This document shows, piece after piece, positions 32,601 to 49,105 of a stretch of DNA of 64,000 nt. The notes under the pieces are model-generated. The model had not been told where the DNA came from. It was given only the letters and a program-made list of their open reading frames with translations, and ran no database searches. Position 1 is the stretch's first letter, and the number at the start of each line of letters is the position of its first letter. Location: the NCBI RefSeq assembly GCF_032854445.1, contig NC_088305.1, positions 8,355,717 through 8,419,716 on the forward strand, given 5' to 3'. The DNA comes from Liolophura sinensis (Eukaryota; Mollusca; Polyplacophora; Chitonida; Chitonidae). A program made the translations under genes and the position numbers.

Positions 32601-33607
32601 ACCGCAGGCTTCTGGCGTCTTATCTCCGGCCTTGACTCGTCCCAAGGCCAATCTATGTGTCGGTTAGTTAACAGTAACGGTTTGTCTATTAATCTTCCCT
32701 GTCTTTTGCCCTTAGATTTATTAGATTTAGCTGTGGAGGAAAACCAGGATGCCTAATTAGGACAATGACGTAAATAACAGCATAGGTTTCTCTGTAGTTA
32801 GTTAACAGTAACGGCTTGTCTATTATTCTTCTCTGATCCACTAGCGAGGAGAAGGACAAAAGGTGACAGTGCTGTAGCAAGCACTAGAAGAGCTTAAATA
32901 GGAGTACAATTTTGTACAATGTTTTATAAAGCTATTTGAGGGGACTAATACAGGATTGAATGACTATGGCTTAACGCCAGGTCGGCCAAGACACACACAG
33001 TGGCGAGAACACCAGGAAGCAGTGAATTGTTTTTGATCAGACAATATTCAAAAATGAACTAAAAACAGAAGGACATGTTAAAAGATCAGTTAAAAGAACT
33101 AAAATTTAGTTAAAACCCGTAAATCATAATATTTTTATGACATATATATACACGTTAAGTAATGACAGCATCGCCAGACAATAAAGTCCACACAGTTAAC
33201 AAGGGTATGTTTGCTGCTGTGTTCAGGAGCACTAACGCCAGTGGAAATACAATTTTGTGTTAAGAGAGAATACCCCAAAACTACTTAAAACTACTTGATC
33301 TATATGCCACATTATTAAATACTTAGACCATAGGGATTAAAACTAGAGCGAAGACAACTGTGCGATAGGAACAAATGATCCCAAATTGGCGATAAAAAAA
33401 CGCACGGTCAATTTCCCTCAGTTAAAAAAATTTTAATTCTGTTTATGCCAATGGTTAAATAGTAGTGAATTTCTATAGTCCGAAAATGTGGTCTTTTTGG
33501 GATAAAGTAAAATTGTGCTTTACTGGTGTGACGGGAAGTTATGGATATACTCCTCTGTTTGTTAAACGACACATGTGACGCCACGCTTTGTCTGAGCAGT
33601 TTATTAT

Positions 33608-33775
33608 TTTTCGAGAATCCACACTTTGGTGTTAGCAGTTTCAGTGGTGAAAACTTGCACCACCTTAGTGCTCCTTCGTGCGGTGTACGGTAGAGCGGAA
33701 TTCGAACCCACGAACACAAGGCTCTAAATCATTCCTATACCTCAGTGAGCTCTCCGCTATCGCCATGCAACCTAC
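33608..33775 (-). repeat. Second tRNA-derived SINE or tRNA relic, unit 2
   Basis: Near-identical duplicate of 16620-16785, downstream of FReD copy 3. Confidence 0.5.
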
Positions 33776-34453
33776 TCCTTTTAGCCGACTTTATACGTTT
33801 GTTATGACGTCCATTCTTTGTCTAACCGGATTCGATTCCACTTGAGATCTGAAAGAACTTCATCTCTGGGCGAGGGAAACTGGTATTCTTTCATGCGTGG
33901 CTGGATTTGCGCAGCAACAGGCTTTGGCTCACAAAATTTACGCCGCCTTATACCGTTGACTTCAACTGTGTACCAACATGACAAGCTGGAGGCACAACAA
34001 TCACGCTGCTTTACATGGAAAACGTCTTGCATTTATTTTATACGAAGGGTGTCCGTTTAAAGATATTCCACGGAAATCTGGCTAATCGCATTCTCCAAGT
34101 GTTTGTATTGTTATGCACATACATAAACTGTCACTTCTTGAAAAAATAATGTGAAATTATTGCACCTGTCTATGGTGTCGTGTAAGTAGGAGAAAACACT
34201 AGTAACTGTTTAGTGTGTTTCAAAAATCTACAATTACGAGTGCTATCTCCACTACAGAAAAGACTGATGTTTTGTAAATAGTTCCTTCTAAAAAGTTATA
34301 ATAATTTTGTGTTTTCGCCTCTAAATGTTAAAATAGTTGGCATGTGATTGCCTAGTCATTGGACATAATGCGATCAGCCTTACAGCATGTTATATTTCTA
34401 TAGTCCGATAATTATCTCACTAAAATGATAAAATATGACATGAATCAAATTCA

Positions 34454-34459
34454 TTTATT
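34454..34459 (-). terminator. Poly(A) signal of FReD copy 3
   Basis: AATAAA on the minus strand, about 155 nt after the stop at 34615, at the same place as in copy 2. The matching site after copy 4 (near 55455) no longer reads AATAAA. Confidence 0.5.
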
Positions 34460-34614
34460 AAACAGTTTTAGTTTTAAAATATTTTGAAGGGTTAAAAACA
34501 GAAAGAAAAAAAAAACAAAAAAGAAAGATCAAGTGAAAGTTCAAAGGAACAATTACCACGAACTTTTGATCTGTCTTCGCCTATAATTTATAAACAATCA
34601 CAAGTATCGTCTAT

Positions 34615-40522
<5,908 letters not shown>

Positions 40523-40588
40523 GTTGGATTGTTAGAATCTGACAGCTCTCGACTGAAGATTGTAGGTTTACATACACTCTACAGTGAC

Positions 40589-40594
40589 TTTATA
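40589..40594 (-). promoter_or_regulatory. TATA box of FReD copy 3
   Basis: TATAAA on the minus strand, about 70 nt upstream of the ATG at 40522. The LTR retrotransposon starts about 1.6 kb further upstream. Confidence 0.55.
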
Positions 40595-40649
40595 TCTGCT
40601 TGCTCAAACCGGATTCGTGGGCTGTTTTGACAGCTATTAGCGTCATCAC

Positions 40650-42155
40650 CGCACGATGCTTTTCCCAACTGATGTTAAGAAAACTGTAATTTAAAACCCT
40701 TTTTACGTCATAAGAGAAAACATGCGAAGTTTTTTTTCTACTTGTAAGTGTTAAGACATATCCTAACTTAAATGTTGAGAAATTAACAAACCGTTTTGTG
40801 TATCGTTTCAAAGAGCTAATTAGTGAAGTTGTACTCTGTTGAACACTAAATAATATTGGTATCGCACACAGGGAGGTCAAACGTATTTCCTGTCTCAGAC
40901 AGGGTGTGAAGATGACCATAATAAACTCCAGGCTATTCAACCTGTGATAAAATCTTAACTGAGGGTATGTTTCGCAGAGATCAAACTGTCCCATTTGTCT
41001 TCCAAAGTAGTCATCATACAAAAATTCTCCTTCTCAAAGACAGATAGACAAAAAAATTTGATAAATGCTGTTATACGTTTACAGTGTCACATGACATAGA
41101 CATGCAATTTTCTATAACAGCACATCTCTTATATAATTACGTTGTCGTCTGTTTTACACTTTAAGGTAACGTCAATGGAAACCATTTCCGTTGTGACGCT
41201 GAACATGCGTAATAGCAAATATCTATACTAGTATGTGACGATGTTTTCAGCCGAAAATATTTAAACTATATAGGCGGTCTTACTTTTAGTTCAAAAAAGC
41301 ACAACTCTGAAAAGAAGATCAGAACATGTATGGTCCCATATAACAAGATAACAAGATACAATGTTAAATGGAGGGAAAGAGCCTAGTTCGGCAAAAGAGA
41401 ACGTGGTGTTTCTGTTGCAATTGGTGACACGTGTATGTGACACGGTCAACTGACCGACCCCATAGTCTGCCTTCATTCTGCAAAATTTAAGAATGTATTG
41501 TTAAAGTGTTTGTGCTTTTTGTCTTACGTCAAAAACAGTGATAATACGGAGAAGAAATAGATTGACTGAAATATTCCATGAAAAACGGCGTTCAACTGAC
41601 AACACTTAAAAGACTGTACATCTTATAATACTGCATACTGCATCTACAGTTATAACGGTATTTCCCCATTATATTGCTGGCCGCCGACGTATGATTGAAA
41701 GAGTACGGCGAAAAACATCAGTTAAATAAAATAATAAATCGACGGTTACAATTGTCTTAAAGCGGTGACATGGATCTTAAGTGACACAGAGACGAAACAC
41801 TATATATCAAGACTGCTGGAACACTTGAATCGCAATGGAATTTTGTAATGTAAACCTCAGATACGCCTTGATCAAAACCTGTATACAGTGCACTGGGACT
41901 AAACGTATCCCCTGTCTTCAGGATCCGGGTTAAGCGAAACCAGATATACACGCTGACGGACTCGACGTAAGTCTACACCAAATGAAGGAGTCGGCTTAAG
42001 CCAGATTACATCAATACATTCACGTATACATAACAAAACTCTCACAGCAAGGTCGACGATGAAATCTCAAACCCAGTGTTTTTGCAGGACGGAGTGTAAA
42101 ATTTCTTGAGACGTAACGTGAACTAATTTATGGTCATGTGGACTTTAGAGCATAC
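40650..42155. other. Upstream flank of FReD copy 3
   Basis: About 1.5 kb between the copy 3 promoter and the LTR element. A SINE 3' fragment is at 41675-41732; no gene is seen. Confidence 0.45.
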
Positions 42156-42159
42156 ACTA

Positions 42160-43163
42160 TGTTATGTATGACTATTTAACGTCTTCATGTACTGTTAGTC
42201 TGCGGACCTTTGTGTTATATGTTATAAGCATAACAGGCCCTGTTATATATGTACAGTGCGGACCTGGCCGAAAGCACCTTGTTCAATGCTCTGTTTATTT
42301 AACTGGATGTACATTGGCTGTTAATTCTGTGTCTAAAAATAGTTGAATCCACCTGGAGCGTATATAAGCCGTGTTTTCTGTGCAGAGGGGAGGGTATTTT
42401 TGCTGCATCCACTGGGGAGCCAGGAGAGTGTGCGACGCTCTCGTATCGAGTCCATTATTTTGATATGAGCTGGTGATGCCAGTTTCATTTGGGAGGACAG
42501 ATTTTATGCCGACACCCGTTTGTGTACCACAGTAGTACTGATGTCTGGTTTATGTGAATTTTCTGCGGAAGTCACGTTTATTGGTGTTCGGATCTTGATT
42601 ATGATTATACAGTGTGGACTGTGTAATTTGTTTAACACGCTGACCTCACCTGACCGACAAGGTCGTCAAGGACTCTAAACTGAAGTTTTCAGTTTGCCAA
42701 GGACGTTCGTTCTGCCACAAGGTGGACATTACTCTACGTCTCTGAACGGCTCGTTTGTGAGCTTCTGCGGGAGCTGTGACTGATCTGAAGTGGATTATAC
42801 CTCCATGCCTGTATTTACCTTGTGTTGTGCTCTGCGGGTGTGACGTCATTCAAAGGCTTGACTGTTCCAGTTCTGTGTAACCTGTGTTCGCTAACCTAGC
42901 GAAGTACCTGTCTAGGACAATTTGTGACTTGTGTGAATTGTGTGTTTATCCCATGGTCTTTACATTGGAATTCCTGGAATACATTCCTTGGGATGCAAAG
43001 GTGAACTGGAAACTTTTAAAGACCGGTAATACTGATGTGTATGTTGTTGTTGTTGTTGAACTGTCTGTAAAACTGTACGTCTCGTTTATATATAAAGCAT
43101 TGTTTACGTTGTAATATTGAGTCACTGAGTCTGTTTTCTGTTGCCGTTTTCAATACCGTAACA
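42160..43163 (+). repeat. 5' LTR
   Basis: Begins TGTTATGTATGAC and ends ACCGTAACA. TATATAA at 42361-42367 is the likely promoter box. Confidence 0.9.
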
Positions 43164-43168
43164 GAAAT

Positions 43169-43186
43169 TGGGGGCTTGTCCGGGAA
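43169..43186 (+). promoter_or_regulatory. Primer-binding site, complementary to tRNA-Pro
   Basis: TGGGGGCTTGTCCGGGAA lies five bases after the 5' LTR. It differs at few positions from the tRNA-Pro primer site known from vertebrate gammaretroviruses. Confidence 0.7.
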
Positions 43187-43291
43187 CTGATTGTTTCCCT
43201 TTTGTTTTGCACCGGAGATTTGAAGTTAAACATATGTGAGAAGCGATTGCTTAATTTTAACAGTGAATGATTCAGTGGCTAAATATTTACA

Positions 43292-46200
43292 ATGGGAGAT
43301 TTTGATCCTAAACAGTTTGTTAATGCGCCCGATCAGGATGTTTTTGAGAGTTTAAAGAAGGAAGACTTGGTTAAGTTAGGGACATTCTTAGGTTTGTCCA
43401 TAAAGTCTTCATGGAGAAAAAGAGATATGCAGCATACTTTGTTGAAACATTTAGTGGAGATAGGGAAGTTTGATAGTTCTGCATTATCTGATTATGAGTT
43501 CGAGAGTCAGTCTGATGCCGAGCTTAAGTTTAAGCAGTTTGAGTTAGAAAAATTGAGATTGGAGAAAGAGGAAAGAGAGAAGGAGAAAGAGAGGGAACAT
43601 GAGATAGAGTTAGAAAAGTTGAAAATGCAAGAAAGAGAGAGGGAAAGAGAATTGGAGTTCCAAATGAAAAAGTTAGAGGTTGAGAGAGGTGAGAAACCGG
43701 GTCCTTCCGGTAGACAGGATTCCGGATTTGATGTGACCAAATACATTCGGTTAGTTCCATCCTTTCAGGAAAAAGAGGTGGATAAGTATTTTCTGCATTT
43801 TGAGAAAATTGCAAATAGCTTGAAGTGGCCTAAAGAGTTCTGGACTATGTTATTACAGAGTGTGCTAATTGGAAAGGCCAGGGAAATTTACACTCAGTTA
43901 AGTGTAGAGAATGCTTCCAATTATGACTATGTGAAAGAGGTAATTTTGAAGGGTTATGAATTGGTGCCTGAAGCTTACCGCCAGAAATTTCGTAACTGTG
44001 AAAAAGGTAGAGATCAGACATACGTCGAGTTTGGTCGAGCTAAGGAGCAGTTGTTTGATCGCTGGTGTATAGCCAAGAAAATAGGCAGGGATTTTGAAAG
44101 ATTGCGTCAGCTTGTGCTGGTAGAAGAGTTCAAGCGTTGTATTCATAATGATGTAAAGGTGTTCGTTGATGAGCAGAAGGCGAGTACACTTGAAGAGGCA
44201 GCCAGTTTAGCTGATGATTATTCCTTGACACATAAGGTTACATACACGGGTAAGCCATTTAATTCATTTACACGTAGAAATACCCAGTCACATGCAACAG
44301 GTAGAGGTAGCTCTACACAGAAGAGTTCCACACCAGGCTCCAATGGTTCTACAGCTCATGGTTCACGTAGTTCAGATTGGAATGGTAGTCCTCGAAATAG
44401 GGTCACTTGTAATTTTTGCAAGCGGGTAGGTCACGTGATGAGTGAATGTTACAAGTTGAAAAGGAGACGGGAAGCTGAGAATGAGTCTAAGCCCACAGGT
44501 ATTTGTGTTACAATGCACAAAACATTGCCGGAAGTTACATCAGCAGTTAAAAGCAGATCTGAGTTAGCTGATATGGGATTGGATAAGATTCCCAAATGCT
44601 CTATGGATAGCTTCGCTCCGTTTATCAATTCTGGTTCAGTGTCGCTTAGAAGCGACATGTCTTGTGCTACCCCTATAAAGATATTGAGGGATACTGGGGC
44701 ATCTCAGTCTCTGTTGTTGATGAATACTCTGCCCTTTTCTGAAGAGTCATACTCTGGGGTTCGTGCCCTTATTAGAGGAGTAGAGTCTAGTGACTTTGTC
44801 AGTGTTCCCCTTCATGATATTTATTTGTCATCAGATTTGATATCTGGACCTGTCCGGGTAGGCATTAAGCCTTCATTACCTTTTGAAGGTATTCATTTGT
44901 TGTTGGGAAATGACTTAGCACATGATAAGGTTACTGTTGATCCCTTAATGGTTGATAAGCCTTCTCTGAATTCTGTCACAGAGCCAGTTGAAAGCGAGAT
45001 AGCGGGTTTATATCCGTCCTGTGTTGTTACAAGAGCTATGTCTAGAAAAGTCAGTACAGACCAGGGTAGTACTGTTGATTTGAGTGAGACTTTTCTCAAC
45101 AACATGTTGGATGGTGATTCTTCCAAATTAGACAGCCAGCAGGAAGTAGATACTAATTCTGTTAGTGATGATCAGCCATTTTGTAGGACTGAGTTGATTG
45201 CCGAACAACACAGTGATCCAAGTATTTCTTGCTTGTTTAATGATGCAGCTAAAGATGGTGAATCTTTACCTGACCCATGCTACTACTATGTCAAGTCTGG
45301 CATATTGATGCGGCAGTGGAGGCCTCCCGATGTTTCGTTGGAGGATGAATGGGCAATTAAGCATCAGGTAGTTGTACCCAAGTCTTATCGAAAAGACATA
45401 CTGACCATAGCGCATGAAACGCCGTTAGCAGGTCATTTAGGTGTTAATAAGACCTATCATAAGATTCTCAGTCATTTTTATTGGCCAGGAATAAGGAAAG
45501 ATGTTACTGAATTTTGCAGGTCTTGTCACGCATGTCAGTTAGTGGGGAAACCTAACCAAACAATCCCCAAGGCAGCCTTGAGGCCTATTCCTGCAATTGG
45601 CGAGCCATTCAGTAGAATCTTAATAGATTGTGTTGGTCCGCTACCTAAGACAAAGTCTGGAAATCAGTATATGTTAACCATAATGTGTACTTCAACTCGT
45701 TTCCCAGAGGCAATTCCACTAAGGAATATTACTGCCAAGACTGTAATTAAGGCTTTAGTTAAGTTCTTCACCATGTTTGGTCTGCCTAAGTCAGTACAGT
45801 CAGACCAGGGTTCAAATTTCATGTCTGGTGTGTTCCAACAAGTTATGCATGAGCTAGGTATTAGCCAGTATAAGTCCTCAGCTTATCACCCACAAAGTCA
45901 AGGAGCACTAGAGAGATTCCATCAGACACTGAAAAGTATGATAAGAACTTACTGCTTTGAGACAGGGAAAGATTGGGACGAGGGTGTACCTTTGTTAATG
46001 TTTGCTGTAAGAGAGTCTGTACAAGAGTCACTTAGATTTAGTCCATTTGAGCTAGTGTTTGGCCATACTGTGCGTGGTCCACTACAGTTGTTCAAGGAAA
46101 AGTTTGTGTCTGGTGATAGTGACAATGTTAACCTATTACAGTATGTGTCAAGTTTTCGTACTAAGCTCAACAGAGTATGTGAGTTAGCCAGAGAGAATCT

Positions 46201-47983
46201 TACAGCTTCTCAGAAGAATATGAAAACTAAGTATGACAAAGAGACAGTAAGACGCAGATTTGAAGTTGGTCAGAAGGTATTGGCCTTACTTCCAGTTAGT
46301 GGTAAGCCACTTGAGGCTCGTTATTTTGGACCTTATGTAGTAGACAAGAGGCTAAGTGATCTTAATTATATTATTTTCACTCCTGATCGGCGCAAATCTA
46401 GACAACTTTGTCACATTAACATGTTAAAGCCATATGTAGACAGAGATAGCACTGATCTCAATGTTGTACATCCTAGTGGAGTTGTTACCTCTAACTTATG
46501 CCCTGATTCAGCTGTTAGGGATGATCAAGATTTTGACTTAAGGTTCCGGTCAGCCAAACTCCAGAATTCAAGTATTCTGGAGGACATTGATTCTGTGTTG
46601 GGTCATCTGGAATATCAGCAACGCCAGCAGTTGAAGGATTTGGTTCATCAATATGAACATTTGTTCCCTGATGTTCCAACCAGGACTGAATCCATCTACC
46701 ATGATGTTGAAGTTGGAGATTCCAAGCCGATTAAACAACACCCATACAGACTGAACCCAACTAAAACTGAATACCTGAGAAAAGAAGTTCAGTATTTACT
46801 GGAAAATGATCTGGTCGAGCCCAGTAACAGTAACTGGAGTTCACCTTGTATTCTTGTGCCAAAACCAGATGGGACGTACCGTATGTGTACAGACTATCGT
46901 AAAGTGAATGCCGTCACTAAAGCAGACAACTTTCCCATTCCAAGGATCGACGACTGTATCGATGCCGTGGGAAAGTCCAACGTTGTCTCCAAGTTTGACC
47001 TATTGAAAGGATTTTGGCAAGTACCGCTCACGCAGCGCGCTCGTGAGGTGTCAGCGTTTGCTACCCCAGATGGTTTATACCAGTACAAAGTCATGCCCTT
47101 TGGGATGAAGAACAGCCCTGCCACCTTTCAACGACTTGTGAACAACGTTACATCAGGCCTTAAAGGGTGTCGTGTTTACATCGACGATGTAATTATATTC
47201 AGTGACACTTGGGAGGAACATTTAAATATCATGGAGGCATTATTTGCGAGACTGTCCCAAGCCAATCTTACAGTAAATTTGGCCAAGTGTGAGTTTGGTT
47301 GTGCTTTTGTCACATATCTAGGGCATGTTGTCGGACAGGGTCAGGTAAAACCTGTTAATTCTAAAATCAGTGCTATCTCTTGTTTTCCAGTGCCAAGTTG
47401 TAAGAGAGAGTTAAAGCGTTTTTTGGGCATGGCAGGTTATTATCGAAAGTTCTGTAGGAACTTTTCATTTGTTAGTGAGCCACTAACTCAGCTGTTAAAG
47501 AAAGGTGCTAAATTCTTGTGGTCCATTGAGTGTCAGAGATCTTTTGATAGATTAAAGGCCATGCTAAGCAGCGGCCCCATACTTGTAGCACCTGATTTTA
47601 ATTTACCATTTAAGCTAGCTGTTGATGCTAGTGATATATCTGCTGGGGCAGTTTTGTTACAAGAAAATGAAACAGATCATGTTGATCACCCTGTATGTTT
47701 TTTTTCTCGCAAATTTGACAAGTGCCAGAGAAATTATTCGACAATAGAAAAGGAATGTCTGTCCTTGATTCTAGCATTACAGCATTTTGAAGTATATGTG
47801 ACTTCGTCAAGTTATCCCATTGTTGTGTATACAGATCACAATCCCTTAACCTTCTTGCACAAACTCAAAGGTAAAAACCGAAGATTGTTACGGTGGAGTT
47901 TGCTTTTGCAAGAATTTAATCTAGAGATTAGACACATAAAAGGGAAAGATAATGTGATTGCTGATTGTTTGTCACGTGTCTAG
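43292..47983 (+). CDS. Gag-pol polyprotein of the LTR retrotransposon (1563 aa)
   Basis: Domains in order, with rough residues: N-terminal gag with a charged Glu/Lys/Arg coiled coil (about 76-137), capsid-like part (about 150-330), CCHC zinc knuckle CNFCKRVGHVMSEC (about 373-386), aspartic protease DTGA (about 467), integrase zinc finger (about 705-747), integrase DDE core (acids near 779, 838 and 874), GPY/F-like module (about 1012), reverse transcriptase (about 1138-1330) with YIDD near 1295, and RNase H (about 1440-1563). Integrase before reverse transcriptase is the copia order, yet the RT, RNase H and GPY/F parts are gypsy-like. This combination is known for the Gmr1 group, named from Atlantic cod. 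No chromodomain or envelope gene is seen. The product would drive reverse transcription and integration of the element itself. Confidence 0.9.
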   Translation: MGDFDPKQFVNAPDQDVFESLKKEDLVKLGTFLGLSIKSSWRKRDMQHTLLKHLVEIGKFDSSALSDYEFESQSDAELKFKQFELEKLRLEKEEREKEKEREHEIELEKLKMQERERERELEFQMKKLEVERGEKPGPSGRQDSGFDVTKYIRLVPSFQEKEVDKYFLHFEKIANSLKWPKEFWTMLLQSVLIGKAREIYTQLSVENASNYDYVKEVILKGYELVPEAYRQKFRNCEKGRDQTYVEFGRAKEQLFDRWCIAKKIGRDFERLRQLVLVEEFKRCIHNDVKVFVDEQKASTLEEAASLADDYSLTHKVTYTGKPFNSFTRRNTQSHATGRGSSTQKSSTPGSNGSTAHGSRSSDWNGSPRNRVTCNFCKRVGHVMSECYKLKRRREAENESKPTGICVTMHKTLPEVTSAVKSRSELADMGLDKIPKCSMDSFAPFINSGSVSLRSDMSCATPIKILRDTGASQSLLLMNTLPFSEESYSGVRALIRGVESSDFVSVPLHDIYLSSDLISGPVRVGIKPSLPFEGIHLLLGNDLAHDKVTVDPLMVDKPSLNSVTEPVESEIAGLYPSCVVTRAMSRKVSTDQGSTVDLSETFLNNMLDGDSSKLDSQQEVDTNSVSDDQPFCRTELIAEQHSDPSISCLFNDAAKDGESLPDPCYYYVKSGILMRQWRPPDVSLEDEWAIKHQVVVPKSYRKDILTIAHETPLAGHLGVNKTYHKILSHFYWPGIRKDVTEFCRSCHACQLVGKPNQTIPKAALRPIPAIGEPFSRILIDCVGPLPKTKSGNQYMLTIMCTSTRFPEAIPLRNITAKTVIKALVKFFTMFGLPKSVQSDQGSNFMSGVFQQVMHELGISQYKSSAYHPQSQGALERFHQTLKSMIRTYCFETGKDWDEGVPLLMFAVRESVQESLRFSPFELVFGHTVRGPLQLFKEKFVSGDSDNVNLLQYVSSFRTKLNRVCELARENLTASQKNMKTKYDKETVRRRFEVGQKVLALLPVSGKPLEARYFGPYVVDKRLSDLNYIIFTPDRRKSRQLCHINMLKPYVDRDSTDLNVVHPSGVVTSNLCPDSAVRDDQDFDLRFRSAKLQNSSILEDIDSVLGHLEYQQRQQLKDLVHQYEHLFPDVPTRTESIYHDVEVGDSKPIKQHPYRLNPTKTEYLRKEVQYLLENDLVEPSNSNWSSPCILVPKPDGTYRMCTDYRKVNAVTKADNFPIPRIDDCIDAVGKSNVVSKFDLLKGFWQVPLTQRAREVSAFATPDGLYQYKVMPFGMKNSPATFQRLVNNVTSGLKGCRVYIDDVIIFSDTWEEHLNIMEALFARLSQANLTVNLAKCEFGCAFVTYLGHVVGQGQVKPVNSKISAISCFPVPSCKRELKRFLGMAGYYRKFCRNFSFVSEPLTQLLKKGAKFLWSIECQRSFDRLKAMLSSGPILVAPDFNLPFKLAVDASDISAGAVLLQENETDHVDHPVCFFSRKFDKCQRNYSTIEKECLSLILALQHFEVYVTSSSYPIVVYTDHNPLTFLHKLKGKNRRLLRWSLLLQEFNLEIRHIKGKDNVIADCLSRV

Positions 47984-48037
47984 TTGGTTTTCTGCAGCTG
48001 TGTTTTTATAGACTGTGGTAAACGTTATTATTATTAT

Positions 48038-48084
48038 TCATAATTATGAATATGTTAAAGAAAGTTTTATGCAAAACTTTCTTT
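48038..48084 (+). repeat. Palindrome and perfect hairpin between the pol stop and the polypurine tract
   Basis: TTCATAATTATGAA (48038-48051) is a perfect palindrome. Then AAAGAAAGTTTT (48057-48068) pairs perfectly with AAAACTTTCTTT (48073-48084) across an ATGC loop. Confidence 0.8.
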
Positions 48085-48090
48085 CCCTGA

Positions 48091-48100
48091 AGGGTGGGGG
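48091..48100 (+). promoter_or_regulatory. Polypurine tract of the LTR element
   Basis: AGGGTGGGGG directly precedes the 3' LTR. It is the expected start site for plus-strand DNA synthesis. Confidence 0.75.
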
Positions 48101-49101
48101 TGTTATGTATGACTATTTAACGTCTTCATGTACTGTTAGTCTGCGGACCTTTGTGTTATATGTTATAAGCCTAACAGGCCCTGTTATATATGTACAGTGC
48201 GGACCTGGCCGAAAGCACCTTGTTCAATGCTCTGTTTATTTAACTGGATGTACATTGGCTGTTAATTCTGTGTCTAAAAATAGTTGAATCCACCTGGAGC
48301 GTATATAAGCCGTGTTTTCTGTGCAGAGGGGAGGTATTTTTGCTGCATCCACTGGGAGCCAGGAGAGTGTGCGACGCTCTCGTATCGAGTCCATTATTTT
48401 GATATGAGCTGGTGATGCCAGTTTCATTTGGGAGGACAGATTTTTATGCCGACACCGTTTGTGTACCACAGTAGTACTGATGTCTGGTTTATGTGAATTT
48501 CTGCGGAAGTCACGTTTATTGGTGTTCGGATCTTGATTATGATTATACAGTGTGGACTGTGTAATTTGTTTAACACGCTGACCTCACCTGACCGACAAGG
48601 TCGTCAAGGACTCTAAACTGAAGTTTTCAGTTTTGCAAAGGACGTTCGTTCTGCCACAAGGTGACATTACTCTACGTCTCTGAACGGCTCGTTTGTGAGC
48701 TTCTGCGGGAGCTGTGACTGATCTGAAGTGGATTATACCTCCATGCCTGTATTTACCTTGTGTTGTGCTCTGCGGGTGTGACGTCATTCAAAGGCTTGAC
48801 TGTTCCAGTTCTGTGTAACCTGTGTTCGCTAACCTAGCGAAGTACCTGTCTAGGACAATTTGTGACTTGTGTGAATTGTGTGTTTATCCCATGGTCTTTA
48901 CATTGGAATTCCTGGAATACATTCCTTGGGATGCAAAGGTGAACTGGAAACTTTTAAAGACCGGTAATACTGATGTGTATGTTGTTGTTGTTGTTGAACT
49001 GTCTGTAAAACTGTACGTCTCGTTTATATATAAAGCATTGTTTACGTTGTAATATTGAGTCACTGAGTCGGTTTTCTGTTGCCGTTTTCAATACCGTAAC
49101 A
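48101..49101 (+). repeat. 3' LTR
   Basis: Same ends as the 5' LTR and nearly identical through its length. It is preceded by a purine-rich tract (48091-48100). Confidence 0.9.
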
Positions 49102-49105
49102 ACTA

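Larger units (their letters stand above)
26150..34450. other. Intergenic DNA, unit 2
   Basis: Near-copy of the unit 1 intergenic DNA without the transposon. The open frame at 30119-30514 (minus strand) has no recognised domain and is interrupted in the sister units. Confidence 0.45.
42160..49101 (+). mobile_element. LTR retrotransposon, Ty3/gypsy-related, Gmr1-like gene order (looks whole)
   Basis: LTRs of 1004 bp (42160-43163) and 1001 bp (48101-49101) start TG and end CA and are about 99% alike. They are flanked by ACTA on both sides (42156-42159, 49102-49105); unit 1 (near 6130) and unit 2 (near 27660) show the empty site with a single ACTA. A primer-binding site and a purine tract lie at the expected places. 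One open frame of 1563 aa fuses gag and pol in the order gag, protease, integrase, RT, RNase H. Single frame, matching LTRs and the empty sister sites mean a young insertion, later than the unit duplications. No break seen. Confidence 0.92.
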
